This document shows positions 18,172-26,946 of a stretch of DNA of 64,000 nt, one piece after another; the stretch's first letter is position 1, and every line of letters begins with the position of its first letter. The stretch lies in the NCBI RefSeq assembly GCF_902771435.1, contig NZ_CACXXB010000002.1:44016-108015 (forward strand). Direction: 5' to 3'. The notes under the pieces are model-generated. The model worked only from the letters and a program-made list of their open reading frames with translations, did no database searches and was not told the origin of the DNA. The position numbers were made by a program, and so were the translations under genes. The stretch comes from an uncultured Methanobrevibacter sp. Its GTDB lineage: Archaea; Methanobacteriota; Methanobacteria; Methanobacteriales; Methanobacteriaceae.

Positions 18172-19449
18172 TTGTTAGATATAAAATTATTCAGAGAAAA
18201 TCCGGAAATCATCATAGACTCTGAAAAGAAGAGATTTAGAGACACAGAAAATGTTGAAAAAGTAATAGAATATGACACCTTATGGAGAGAAGGTGAAAGA
18301 AAACTCAATTCCTTAAGATCTGAGAAAAATAAATTATCCAAATCATTCAAAAAGGCCAAAGAGGAAGGAAATTTAGATGAAGTGATTGCCAGATCTAAAG
18401 AGGTAGCGGCTGAAATCAAAGAATTGACAGCTAAAAATGCAGAATACCTTCAGCTCAGAGATGACTACAGATACAAGGTCGGAAACATCATTGATGAGGA
18501 TGTTCCAATCTCAGACACTGAAGACGATAATGTAGTAGTCAGAACCTACGGCGAAATCCCTAAACATGACTTTGAACTTCTAAATCATGTTGATCTCATT
18601 AAAAAAATCGATGGAGCAGACCTTGAAACAGCGGCCGAGATTGCAGGTGCCCGTTTCTACTACCTTAAAAGAGATATCCTTCACCTGAACCTTGCACTGA
18701 TTCAGTTTGCACTTTCCGAGTTGGAAAATGAAGGTTACATTCCAATGCAAACCCCATTCTTTGTAAAAGGCGAAGTTGCAGCTGAAACTTCAGAATTGGG
18801 CGAATTTTATGAAACCCTTTACAAGGTTGAAAATGAGGACATGTATCTTATTGCAACCGCTGAACAGACCCTTGCGGCTCTTCACAGGGATGAAATCATA
18901 CCTCCTGAAGACTTGCCTTTGAGATACTGTGCGCTTTCTACCTGCTTTAGAAAAGAGGCAGGGTCCCACGGAAAGGACACACTCGGTATATTCAGGGTTC
19001 ACCAGTTCGAAAAAATCGAACAGTTCATCTATTCCGCTCCTGATGATTCAAGAAACCAGCATGACCACCTGATGGAGGTTACAGAAAGAATCTATCAGAA
19101 ATTAGGTCTTCCGTATCAGGTAATAGCTATCGTATCCTCTGCATTGAATGACAATGCTGCAATCAAATACGACCTTGAAGCCTGGTTCCCTGGTTCCGGT
19201 GCATTCAGGGAATTGGTATCCTGTACTAACTGTAAGGACTACCAGGCACGTAAAACCAAAACACGTGTTGGAAGGGCAGGTTCCGGAGATGCACAGGCTC
19301 TTCACACCTTAAACAGTACAGCTATTGCAACTGAAAGGACCATGTGTTGTATTCTTGAAAACTATCAGCAGGCCGACGGCAGTGTTAAAGTTCCTGAAGT
19401 GTTAGTCCCTTACATGAATGGAAAAACTGTTATTGAAGCTAAAAAATAG
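18172..19449 (+). CDS. serS: Serine--tRNA ligase
   Basis: 425 residues, class II synthetase of the standard type: a long N-terminal antiparallel coiled coil (about 30-110), motif 2 in CFRKEAGSHGKDTLGIFRVHQF and motif 3 in LNSTAIATERT. It is not the rare zinc-dependent SerRS found in several other methanogens. The start is TTG at 18172, after AGGGGAC; no in-frame ATG lies near. A terminator overlaps its last codons. Confidence 0.94.
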   Translation: MLDIKLFRENPEIIIDSEKKRFRDTENVEKVIEYDTLWREGERKLNSLRSEKNKLSKSFKKAKEEGNLDEVIARSKEVAAEIKELTAKNAEYLQLRDDYRYKVGNIIDEDVPISDTEDDNVVVRTYGEIPKHDFELLNHVDLIKKIDGADLETAAEIAGARFYYLKRDILHLNLALIQFALSELENEGYIPMQTPFFVKGEVAAETSELGEFYETLYKVENEDMYLIATAEQTLAALHRDEIIPPEDLPLRYCALSTCFRKEAGSHGKDTLGIFRVHQFEKIEQFIYSAPDDSRNQHDHLMEVTERIYQKLGLPYQVIAIVSSALNDNAAIKYDLEAWFPGSGAFRELVSCTNCKDYQARKTKTRVGRAGSGDAQALHTLNSTAIATERTMCCILENYQQADGSVKVPEVLVPYMNGKTVIEAKK

Positions 19450-19453
19450 CTTC
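19435..19453 (+). terminator. serS terminator
   Basis: GAAGCTA (19435-19441) pairs with TAGCTTC (19447-19453) around A5. A run of eight Ts follows at about 19460. The stem includes the serS stop codon. Confidence 0.7.
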
Positions 19454-19555
19454 AACCCTATTTTTTTTAATTTTTCCAAAAATTCAATTATTTACTTATA
19501 TGATTTCTTCTTTTTTTAGAACATTTTATTAATCAAGTTTTTATAATCTATAATT

Positions 19556-20188
19556 ATGAAAACAATTGTCATTAATGCAAGTCCGAGAAAAACATGGAAT
19601 ACTGCCGAAATAATGCAGGCTGCCCAAAAGGGAGCGGAATCCGTCGGGGCTGAAACTGAATACTTCAATTTATATGATCTCGTTTTTAAGGGTTGCAGGA
19701 GCTGTCTTGTCTGCAAACTCAAAACAAAAACCAAAGGAAAATGCTACTGGAATGATGACTTGACTGATGTAATAGACAAGATACTAGCATCCGATTGCCT
19801 TTTGATAGGCTCGCCGATTTATTTCGGCCAGCCTACAAGTGAATTTCGAGCTTTAATAGAACGCCTGATATTCTGCATAATGTCTTATGATGACGGGTCA
19901 AGCTATTTTACAGGCAAGGTCAATGTCGGAATTTTCTACACGATGAACGCTCCACTTGAGTTTTATGAAAATTCCATGAAGGACAGCCTGGCCACTACCG
20001 AATATCTCTTTTCGTTTCTCAATGGGGAGATAGTAACATATCCGGTTTGTGATACAATTCAAATAAGCGATTATTCAAAATTCAATATGGCGGGATTTTC
20101 ACAGGAGCTTAAGGAAAAACAATGGATACTGCAGTTTCCGAAAGACCTGGAAAAGGCATTTGAAATCGGAGCGGAGCTGTCAAAATGA
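19556..20188 (+). CDS. Flavodoxin-like NADPH-dependent FMN reductase / iron-sulfur flavoprotein (copy 1)
   Basis: 210 residues. N-terminal IVINASPRKTWNTA is the FMN phosphate loop. The cysteine set GCRSCLVC...C (spacing x2, x2, x9) resembles the compact 4Fe-4S motif of the archaeal iron-sulfur flavoprotein Isf, which reduces O2 and H2O2. GSPIYFGQPTSEFRALIERL is the flavin-domain motif. It overlaps the next paralog by four bases (ATGA), so both are cotranslated. The two may form a heterodimer. Confidence 0.82.
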   Translation: MKTIVINASPRKTWNTAEIMQAAQKGAESVGAETEYFNLYDLVFKGCRSCLVCKLKTKTKGKCYWNDDLTDVIDKILASDCLLIGSPIYFGQPTSEFRALIERLIFCIMSYDDGSSYFTGKVNVGIFYTMNAPLEFYENSMKDSLATTEYLFSFLNGEIVTYPVCDTIQISDYSKFNMAGFSQELKEKQWILQFPKDLEKAFEIGAELSK

Positions 20189-20790
20189 AGACCGTTGTTA
20201 TTAATGCAGATCCTAAAAGGAAAGGGATAAATGCACAGCTTGCAAAATCAGCCGTAAAAGGTGCTGAATCTGCAGGAAGTGATGTTAAATATGTTGATTT
20301 GTATAAATTGGATTTAAGCGGCTGCAGAATTTGCTTAATATGTAAGAATGATGATGAAGTCTGCAAATGCTATTGGAGGGATGAGCTTTCACCGCTTATT
20401 GAGGAGATTTTTGCTGCAGATTCTCTTATAATTGCTGCTCCAATTTTTTTCTCAAATCCGTCAAGTCATTATATGGCATTTCTTGAAAGGCTGATATACT
20501 GTATGGTTTCATATAGGACAGGCAATAAATTTAAGGGTAAAGTCAATGTGGGGCTTTTCTACACCATCAATTATCCCAGGGATTATTTTGAAAAGTCTGT
20601 CAGGCCTCATCTTAAGCAGTCTGAGGATTTGCTTAAAATGCTGAACGGTAATGTTGTCATTGATACATTTTCAAACATTTCCAAAAACGATTACGCAAGT
20701 AAGGATGCAGATTTGATTCAAGCAAAAGAAAAACAGTTATCTCTTGATTTGAAAAAGGTTCATGATATTGCCGGCGAATTGAGCCAATGA
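20185..20790 (+). CDS. Flavodoxin-like NADPH-dependent FMN reductase / iron-sulfur flavoprotein (copy 2)
   Basis: 201 residues, same fold as the preceding gene and about equally long. VVINADPKRKGINAQLA is the FMN loop, with Asp in place of the usual Ser. Cysteines GCRICLIC...CKC (x2, x2, x6, x1) again fit a compact cluster motif. APIFFSNPSSHYMAFLERL matches the partner. Overlap with copy 1 at 20185-20188. A tandem duplication with divergence seems likely. Confidence 0.8.
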   Translation: MKTVVINADPKRKGINAQLAKSAVKGAESAGSDVKYVDLYKLDLSGCRICLICKNDDEVCKCYWRDELSPLIEEIFAADSLIIAAPIFFSNPSSHYMAFLERLIYCMVSYRTGNKFKGKVNVGLFYTINYPRDYFEKSVRPHLKQSEDLLKMLNGNVVIDTFSNISKNDYASKDADLIQAKEKQLSLDLKKVHDIAGELSQ

Positions 20791-20820
20791 TTCGGCCGTT
20801 ATTTTTTTTGAATTTTTCAC

Positions 20821-20906
20821 GTATACAAATTTTAAAAATGAATACATTTATATACTACCTCTTCACAATATAATAGTGTATACAAAAAACAATTTTGTAA
20901 TACAAA
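20821..20906 (+). promoter_or_regulatory. Promoter with repeated TACAAA sites
   Basis: GTATACAAA occurs at 20821-20829 and again at 20878-20886, and a palindrome TTTGTA-A-TACAAA at 20894-20906. They surround the TATA-like TTTATATAC (20848-20856) and precede the GTGATAAC site of the gene at 20922. This arrangement suggests an autoregulated promoter. Confidence 0.5.
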
Positions 20907-20921
20907 TTCTGAAGTGATAAC

Positions 20922-21701
20922 ATGTCAAACCAAAAAAGAACTAGAAAATTTGAATTCGGAAATGAAAGATTTGGGGGGTCATACACTCCGGGCGATTTTG
21001 AATTCAATTTCCCGAATGATATGTCCCGTGAAGAATTTGAAAGAATGTTTTCAAGAAGAATGAATGCCCTGCACAAAAGAGGCAATGACTTTGCTGAAGA
21101 ATTCTTTGAAGGTGCTTCAAAGGCAAGAAAGGAAAACCTGAAGCCATTGAGCATCCGTGTAAAACCACACACCAAAGATTTTTTCAAAAACAATTCAATT
21201 CTCTCACCAAGGGAGGTGCTTGAAATGTATGAGAATTTCAACAACGGCTCAGAGGCATTCATCAACTCACTGATTGAAGATGAAAAGCAGCTTGAAAAGG
21301 AACTTGCGGAAGTCCAGGAAAAACTGCACAACGCCAAACTCTTCAAGGAAAAGCTGAGTGAAATGGAGCCGGAAATAGATGTCATGACCGATGAGGACAA
21401 ACTGGCAAAATTACATGCATTATACGAAAAAACCAATATCAAAGCCATAGGCAATGAAACCTCTGTCGGAAAGGCTAAAAACGATATCATCCGCATGATT
21501 CAGATATACAATACCCAGGACGTCAGCGTTTGGGGAAACGACTATCTGCTTTTGACAGTATACACCAACGCCCAACCGGTATTGTTCTACTTTAAAAACG
21601 AATATAATACCAAAGATATTGAAGACATCATAAATCATGTCAATGAATATTGTGGTGACAACAATATCGGATTCAGATTGCTGGAAAACAGTAATCTTTA
21701 A
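20922..21701 (+). CDS. Uncharacterised coiled-coil protein with possible ribbon-helix-helix segment
   Basis: 259 residues. Residues about 71-95 (LSIRVKPHTKDFF, then LSPREVLEMY) look like a ribbon-helix-helix DNA-binding unit: a short strand with alternating Ser-Arg-Lys followed by two helices. Then comes a coiled coil (about 110-150) and a C-terminal alpha/beta domain of about 80 residues. ATG follows AAGTGATAAC. The repeated TACAAA sites in its promoter fit autoregulation. I do not know the family; the DNA-binding reading is an inference. Confidence 0.7.
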   Translation: MSNQKRTRKFEFGNERFGGSYTPGDFEFNFPNDMSREEFERMFSRRMNALHKRGNDFAEEFFEGASKARKENLKPLSIRVKPHTKDFFKNNSILSPREVLEMYENFNNGSEAFINSLIEDEKQLEKELAEVQEKLHNAKLFKEKLSEMEPEIDVMTDEDKLAKLHALYEKTNIKAIGNETSVGKAKNDIIRMIQIYNTQDVSVWGNDYLLLTVYTNAQPVLFYFKNEYNTKDIEDIINHVNEYCGDNNIGFRLLENSNL

Positions 21702-21710
21702 AAAACTTTC

Positions 21711-21742
21711 GGAAGTGTGCATATGTGCACTTTCACACTTCC
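21711..21742 (+). terminator. Terminator after the 259-residue gene
   Basis: GGAAGTGTG (21711-21719) pairs perfectly with CACACTTCC (21734-21742); an inner GTGCATATGTGCAC palindrome overlaps the loop. T-rich sequence follows. Confidence 0.7.
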
Positions 21743-21770
21743 AAAATATTTATTTTTTCTCAAAACAGAT

Positions 21771-21805
21771 TATTAACCGGGTTCGAATCCTTGGCTTGGT
21801 TAATA
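21771..21805 (+). terminator. Second hairpin with T run, loop holds a T-arm-like sequence
   Basis: TATTAACC (21771-21778) pairs with GGTTAATA (21798-21805) and a run of Ts follows. The loop contains GGGTTCGAATCC, like a tRNA T arm, but the flanking bases do not form the rest of a tRNA. Confidence 0.4.
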
Positions 21806-21880
21806 ATTTTTTTAGTTTAAATTGGTGATGGCTTTTTAATGTATCTTTTTCGTTGGAACATTTTTTCTTATTAACCAGGC

Positions 21881-22363
21881 CTATTCTAAAATCATTGCAA
21901 TTCCTTCAATGACTAAGACAATTCCAATGATAATCGCAATATATATTGGCTGGTTAAGAGCAAGTGCTCCAAGAGCTATAGCAAGAATACCCATTATCAG
22001 CACAAGCAATGATGTGAATTTGGAAAATCTTGTCATTAGTGATAATAAACCGGTTATTCCGAACACTATCATGATGAATCCGACAATATAGAATTGTAAA
22101 CCTACAAGGAAGGATAATGCATCAATATAGAATATAAACAAGAATCCAAAGATAATGGCTATGATTCCAATGATTATGCTTGCAGTTGAATAGGTACTCA
22201 TCTGATTTCTCATGTTGAATCCCATGTATGCTGATGAAATACCAAAGAACAGCAGGCTTAATCCGACTATTAGGGAAACCAGGCTAGCTGAAAACATTGG
22301 GAAAATAATGAAAATCAATCCCAATATGATGGAAAGTATTCCTGCACCTTTTTGTACGTCCAT
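21881..22363 (-). CDS. HdeD/DUF308-family membrane protein
   Basis: 160 residues, almost entirely hydrophobic, with six predicted membrane segments in three repeated pairs (GAGILSIILGLIFIIFP-like units, each ending in a short polar turn), as in the DUF308/HdeD family. The role is unknown; the bacterial relative is linked to acid resistance. Start ATG 22363 follows GGAGGCGA. It diverges from the nitroreductase gene with a 57-bp shared promoter region. Confidence 0.8.
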   Translation of the reverse strand: MDVQKGAGILSIILGLIFIIFPMFSASLVSLIVGLSLLFFGISSAYMGFNMRNQMSTYSTASIIIGIIAIIFGFLFIFYIDALSFLVGLQFYIVGFIMIVFGITGLLSLMTRFSKFTSLLVLIMGILAIALGALALNQPIYIAIIIGIVLVIEGIAMILE

Positions 22364-22420
22364 GATTCGCCTCCATAATTTTAATTAATTATTTATATAA
22401 TCAAAATGTTATTTAAAAAT

Positions 22421-22939
22421 ATGGTAGAATTTGAAGAGATTATTAAAACAAGAAGAAGCATTCGTGAATACAGCGATGAACCGGTAAGCGATGAAGATAT
22501 TCTAAAGATTCTAAAGGCCGCAATGCAGGCACCCGGATCAAGACTGGGTGCAGAGCCATGGGAATTTATCGTAATCAAAAACAGGGAAACTCTTGCAAAA
22601 ATTGGTGAAATAAAACCTAGAGTTACCAATGCACCTGTAGCTATTTTACTGGTTGCAAACATTGAAAGGGCATTCTATAAAACCGTATGGCAACAGGATA
22701 TGGGTGCCGCATGCGAAAACATGCTGCTGGAAGCTGTAAACCTGGGGTTAGGCGCCCTATGGAATGGGGTCGCACCGGATGAGGAAAGGATGACTAAAAT
22801 TGGTGAAATCGTTGGAATCGATGACATTACAAATCTCAGGCCTTACTCAATTGTTACAATAGGATATCCTGCCGAAGGATGGGAAAACAAATTCATGGAC
22901 AAATTTGACGAAGAAAGGATACACTATGAAAAATACTGA
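22421..22939 (+). CDS. Nitroreductase-family protein
   Basis: 172 residues. The FMN-binding start FEEIIKTRRSIREYSDEPV is typical, with WQQDMGAACENMLLEAVNLGLGALW and IVTIGYPAE. Acts on nitro compounds, quinones or other electron acceptors using NAD(P)H; substrate unknown. The start is placed at ATG 22421, which lies about 25 bases after the TATA ATTTATATAA (22391-22400), consistent with a leaderless mRNA; ATG 22406 is too close to it. Overlaps the next gene by 14 bases. Confidence 0.88.
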   Translation: MVEFEEIIKTRRSIREYSDEPVSDEDILKILKAAMQAPGSRLGAEPWEFIVIKNRETLAKIGEIKPRVTNAPVAILLVANIERAFYKTVWQQDMGAACENMLLEAVNLGLGALWNGVAPDEERMTKIGEIVGIDDITNLRPYSIVTIGYPAEGWENKFMDKFDEERIHYEKY

Positions 22940-24086
22940 ATACGACTTCATGACAGTCATTGAAAGAAGAAATACAAACTGCCTGAAATGGGATTTGTTT
23001 GATGACGATTTGCCGATGTGGGTTGCCGACATGGATTTCAGGGTGGCTCCGGCCATTGAAAATGCAATTGGACAAAGGGCAAACCATCCCATATACGGTT
23101 ACACTCTTGTACCGGACGGTCTGTTTGAATCATATATCGGATGGTGGGAGAGAAGATATGGTCTTAAAATGCAAAGGGAGGACATGGCATATTCCATGGG
23201 AGTGATGCCGTCAATATCATCAATGATAAGATGTCTTACTGATGTCGGTGATGAAATTTTAATTCAGTCACCGGTATACCATGTATTCTTCTATGTCATT
23301 GAAGACAATAACAGAAAAGTCCTGGAAAATGAATTGATTTATGAAAACGGCGAATATAGGATAGACTTTGAGGATTTGGATGAGAAGCTCTCAAAGGTTA
23401 AGATGATGATACTGTGCAATCCTCACAATCCCGTAGGCAAAATCTGGTCTGAGGATGATCTGGACCGCATTGGAGAGCTGTGCAAAAAGCATAGTGTGGT
23501 TCTGATTTCCGATGAAATTCACTGTGACCTGACTGATCCCGGAGTTAAATACAATCCATTCAAGGCACAGGATAATGTCATCAGGTGTCTTTCCCCTTCA
23601 AAATCATTCAATATTGCAGGTTTTCAAAGCTCCATTGTACATGCAACAAATAGGGAGCTGCTTGAAAAAATCAAGGCCCAGATGCACATTGACAACTCGG
23701 ATTCATGCAACGTATTTGCTACATCCGCAGTAATGGCCGCATATGACGAGTCTGAAGAATGGCTTGAAGAGCTTAGGGAAGTTTTATACGAAAATAAGCA
23801 GATTGTTAAAGAGTACCTTGAAAGCGAACTTCCGATAATTAAATTGGTTGAATGTGATGCAACATACCTGCTGTGGCTTGACTGTTCAGCCCTTGATGTT
23901 CCGTCAAAAGTGCTTTCAGGATTTCTGAGAACCAATCAGGGACTGTTTTTATCAGCAGGCATTGACTTTGGAAAAAATGGGGACAATTTCCTAAGGATGA
24001 ATATAGCATGTCCTGAGAAATTGTTGCGTGATGGTTTGGGCAGGTTAAAGGCAGGAATAACCGCTTTAACCATAATCAAAAAATAA
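22926..24086 (+). CDS. MalY/PatB-family aminotransferase (cystathionine beta-lyase-like)
   Basis: 386 residues, PLP-dependent fold type I. The family start is NCLKWDLFDDDLPMWVADMDF, the PLP-binding lysine is in SPSKSFNIAGFQ, and LISDEIHCDL holds the Asp that contacts the pyridine ring. It likely cleaves cystathionine or cysteine to release thiol or sulfide. Start ATG 22926 follows AAGGATA. The frame overlaps the nitroreductase gene, so they are cotranscribed. Confidence 0.88.
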   Translation: MKNTEYDFMTVIERRNTNCLKWDLFDDDLPMWVADMDFRVAPAIENAIGQRANHPIYGYTLVPDGLFESYIGWWERRYGLKMQREDMAYSMGVMPSISSMIRCLTDVGDEILIQSPVYHVFFYVIEDNNRKVLENELIYENGEYRIDFEDLDEKLSKVKMMILCNPHNPVGKIWSEDDLDRIGELCKKHSVVLISDEIHCDLTDPGVKYNPFKAQDNVIRCLSPSKSFNIAGFQSSIVHATNRELLEKIKAQMHIDNSDSCNVFATSAVMAAYDESEEWLEELREVLYENKQIVKEYLESELPIIKLVECDATYLLWLDCSALDVPSKVLSGFLRTNQGLFLSAGIDFGKNGDNFLRMNIACPEKLLRDGLGRLKAGITALTIIKK

Positions 24087-24117
24087 TTTAGTTTTGTTCA
24101 CTGTCAGTGAGCTATTG

Positions 24118-24915
24118 TTAATCTGTTGAATCAATGAACTGCTGAATCAGCCAGTCGGATATGCTGATGTCGGAGGCATATCTGATTATTTCATCTTTTT
24201 TGAACCATTTTGCCTTTAATATTTCATCGCCGTCCACTTTTATGTTGCCGGATTCATACTCTGCAGTAAATCCAAGCATCAGTGAGTTTGGAAACGGCCA
24301 GGATTGACTTCTTTGGTATTTCAGATTCCTGATTTTTATGCCTACCTCTTCCATGACCTCTCTGTGGACTGCTTCCTCTATTGATTCGCCGGGCTCTACG
24401 AATCCTGCTATCAGGGCATATCTGATATTGTCATGGTAGCTGTGTTTTGCCATAAGCAGCTGGTCATCATTTCTGATTGCCACAATAATTGCAGGGGCGA
24501 TGCGCGGATAGTGCATCTGACCGCACTTAGGGCATATTAACATCATGTCCTTTTCATCTATTTGTGTCGGTGTTGCGCATCTTCCGCAGAACCTGTGTGA
24601 TATATACCAGTCGTTTACAAGTACTGCCTTTCCGGCGATATGGTACATGTCATGGCTGAGTTCATAAACATCCATCAGATTATAAAATGACTTTTCACCA
24701 TCAACATTAACGACAAACGCTTTTTTACCGTTATAATCTCCAATGTAGAGGCAGAAGTTAACGTTAAAATCATCCAGTGATTTTGCTAATTTTTGATCAT
24801 TATCCAAGTATAATTCCCTGTTTTCATTAAAAACAAATAGTATATCGTCGCTATCGGGGGTAATGTTTTCACTAAAATCGATATGGTAGTTTTCATAGAG
24901 TGATTTTTCTATCAT
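24118..24915 (-). CDS. nudC: NAD(+) diphosphatase (NADH pyrophosphatase)
   Basis: 265 residues in three parts: an N-terminal domain, a zinc ribbon (FCGRC ... CPKCG, about 115-137) and a Nudix domain with the box GFVEPGESIEEAVHREVMEEVGI region. The SQSWPFPNSLMLGF motif downstream is diagnostic for the NADH-specific NudC group. Cleaves NADH, and in bacteria also NAD-capped RNA. Converges with the aminotransferase gene over a 31-bp gap. Confidence 0.92.
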   Translation of the reverse strand: MIEKSLYENYHIDFSENITPDSDDILFVFNENRELYLDNDQKLAKSLDDFNVNFCLYIGDYNGKKAFVVNVDGEKSFYNLMDVYELSHDMYHIAGKAVLVNDWYISHRFCGRCATPTQIDEKDMMLICPKCGQMHYPRIAPAIIVAIRNDDQLLMAKHSYHDNIRYALIAGFVEPGESIEEAVHREVMEEVGIKIRNLKYQRSQSWPFPNSLMLGFTAEYESGNIKVDGDEILKAKWFKKDEIIRYASDISISDWLIQQFIDSTD

Positions 24916-24989
24916 GTTATATTATATGTATTTTTTTTAACTTAAAATTTATATGAAATCAAATACTAAAATAATAATGGTGATATTTA

Positions 24990-25490
24990 ATGGTATCTGA
25001 AAATATGGAAAAAGCTTTAAATGGTCAGTTAAATGCTGAAGTTTACTCAGGATATTTATATTTGTCCATGGCAGCTTACTTTGAAGATGAAGACTTAGCA
25101 GGATTTGCTAACTGGATGAGAGTACAAGCAGAAGAAGAATTGGAACATGGAATGAAATTCTATGACTATATCATAAGAAGAGGCGCTTCTGTAACTTTAA
25201 CAGAAATTGAAGGTCCACAAACCGAATGGGACTCTCCTGTTGCAGCTTTCGAACATGTTCTTGAACATGAAAAAAAGGTATCAGGACTTATTAACGATTT
25301 GGTTAACCTTGCTATTGAAGAAAAAGACCATGCAACCAACAACTTCCTCCAATGGTTTGTTGAAGAACAAGTCGAAGAAGAGGAAAATGCAATGGAATTA
25401 GTTGCAAAAATAAAACTCGCTGACGGCGACAACAGATTGATTTACGAATTGAACAAAGAATTAGGTGCACGTTCACCTTCAGAAGACTAG
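24990..25490 (+). CDS. ftnA: Ferritin (bacterial/archaeal non-haem type)
   Basis: 166 residues, four-helix bundle that oxidises and stores iron. Ferroxidase ligands are visible: Glu in [26 protein letters not shown] with the ExxH pair, and [13 protein letters not shown] follows ATGGTGATATTTA. Single gene with its own terminator. No metal-regulator palindrome like that at 16107 is seen before it. Confidence 0.93.
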   Translation: MVSENMEKALNGQLNAEVYSGYLYLSMAAYFEDEDLAGFANWMRVQAEEELEHGMKFYDYIIRRGASVTLTEIEGPQTEWDSPVAAFEHVLEHEKKVSGLINDLVNLAIEEKDHATNNFLQWFVEEQVEEEENAMELVAKIKLADGDNRLIYELNKELGARSPSED

Positions 25491-25504
25491 ATTTTATCTA
25501 GTCT
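25484..25504 (+). terminator. Ferritin gene terminator
   Basis: AGACTAGAT (25484-25492) pairs with ATCTAGTCT (25496-25504) around TTT, followed by CAACTTATTTTTTT. Stop codon lies in the left arm. Confidence 0.75.
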
Positions 25505-25530
25505 CAACTTATTTTTTTTAGGTGTTTTCA

Positions 25531-26184
25531 ATGAACTGTCCGGAAGGTCCAACCAGCAAAGCCCAGATAGATTCCACAGAATATGAATCAGAGCTTATAG
25601 GCGAGAATGAATTGGGTAGTGTACATATTCACGGTCCTTTTGGAGATGTTGAATCTGATGTAAAAATAGCTTATCTGATTGGAATGCATCCGCTTGAAAG
25701 CAAATCACACAGGGCGCTTTTTGAGAAATTAACATCCAAAGGGGATTTGAAATACTGCTATTATATCTACAACATCAATGTCAACGATAAGGAAAGCGAA
25801 TCCGAAGGGAGAAATGAAGGCCAGCTTCTGGCTCAGGAATTTGTCCGTGATGATATTATCGATAAGGAATATAATCTGTTTTTGGATATTCACTCAAACC
25901 GTGGATCACACGGACCCGGTGACTATCAGATAACCAATTTTGTTTTCGCTCCGGGCTTTGATGAGAAATCCTCAAAATATATGAATGAAATCATTGAATC
26001 TGTAGATGGAGTTATTTATTATGCTCCCGAATTCAGATCAAGTCCTCCATTTATAACAGAACCGACTGCAAAGGCGGGAATTCCAACACTGGTCTATGAA
26101 TGCTATTCATATGAGCCTATGGATTTGACATTAGCACTGGCATTAAAACTTATAAACTGTGTAGACAATTTAAATTTTAAATAG
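25531..26184 (+). CDS. Zinc carboxypeptidase/deacylase-like protein
   Basis: 217 residues. Segments GMHPLESKSHRA, FLDIHSNRG and PTLVYECYSYEP fit the order of metal and substrate motifs in the M14/succinylglutamate desuccinylase fold: His and Glu in the first, His in the second, Glu in the last. Start ATG 25531 follows AGGTG; the GTG at 25522 lies in that site. Substrate is unknown, and the N-terminal Cys (MNCPEG) could be incidental. It precedes the K+ channel gene by 22 bp. Confidence 0.65.
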   Translation: MNCPEGPTSKAQIDSTEYESELIGENELGSVHIHGPFGDVESDVKIAYLIGMHPLESKSHRALFEKLTSKGDLKYCYYIYNINVNDKESESEGRNEGQLLAQEFVRDDIIDKEYNLFLDIHSNRGSHGPGDYQITNFVFAPGFDEKSSKYMNEIIESVDGVIYYAPEFRSSPPFITEPTAKAGIPTLVYECYSYEPMDLTLALALKLINCVDNLNFK

Positions 26185-26206
26185 TTGTTGGATTAAATAT
26201 AATTTC

Positions 26207-26920
26207 ATGATGAGCACCAGAAAGCGACTATTCTATTTAATTATAATATTTCTGACATTTTTGGATATCCTATTTTTGGGGTATGTAGTTTTCTTTCCCG
26301 TTTCTTCAACGTTAAGATATAGTGTTGTCGCTTTTGATTTGATTGTATGTATTATCCTTTGGATTGAATTTATTTACAGCTACAGACATAGTAAAAGCAA
26401 AAAAAAGTACTTAAAGGATAATTCATTAAGTATTTTAGGGATGTTTCCTATAGATTTTATATTTTTAAGGGCATTGAGACTGGTAAAGCTTGTTCAGTTA
26501 ATTAAATTATACGTATTAGCCCGTGAAACAACCGGAAACATTTCCAAGTTTTTAAAGCATACTCTTTTGGATAAGATTATTTTTATAGCTATTCTGTTTA
26601 TTTTCATAGTTACAGTTTCAATTCGTTTGTTAGATCCGAACATCAATGATATTCCTACTGCAATATGGTTTATTGTCGTTTCCATGACAAGTACCGGTTA
26701 CGGGGATATTGTTCCGGTTACACATTCCGGAAGACTCATAGGCATTATTGCAATGATTGGCGGAATCCTGATTTTTGCAACCATAACTGCCGCAATCTCC
26801 ACAATATACATGTCTAAAATCTCCAGGTATCATCATGACGAACTGGAATCAAAAATTGATGATCTGACTGGTGAAGTTGAAAGACTTAACAGGAAAATAG
26901 ACGAGTTAAAAAAAGAATAA
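26207..26920 (+). CDS. Voltage-gated-type potassium channel
   Basis: 237 residues with six membrane segments and a pore loop. The filter is canonical, STGYGD near residue 161, after AIWFIVVSMT. The S4-like segment FLRALRLVKLVQLIKLY has four basic residues at three-residue steps, as in voltage sensors. The C-terminal 40 residues form a coiled coil that probably tetramerises the channel. Relatives are KvAP-like and KvLm-like archaeal and bacterial channels. It is a useful reference for the atypical pore proteins at 49310-50883. Confidence 0.9.
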   Translation: MMSTRKRLFYLIIIFLTFLDILFLGYVVFFPVSSTLRYSVVAFDLIVCIILWIEFIYSYRHSKSKKKYLKDNSLSILGMFPIDFIFLRALRLVKLVQLIKLYVLARETTGNISKFLKHTLLDKIIFIAILFIFIVTVSIRLLDPNINDIPTAIWFIVVSMTSTGYGDIVPVTHSGRLIGIIAMIGGILIFATITAAISTIYMSKISRYHHDELESKIDDLTGEVERLNRKIDELKKE

Positions 26921-26946
26921 AGGAAAAATAAAGTATGTTTTTCCTT
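26920..26946. terminator. Bidirectional terminator between channel gene and small minus-strand gene
   Basis: AAGGAAAAA (26920-26928) pairs with TTTTTCCTT (26938-26946) around a 9-base loop. The stop codons of the converging genes lie at or within its two arms, and both strands end in short U tracts. Confidence 0.65.

Noticed and set aside
21760..21830. tRNA gene suggested by GGGTTCGAATCC
   Set aside because: No acceptor, D or anticodon arm can be formed around it and the T stem itself mispairs (CCGGG against CCTTG).
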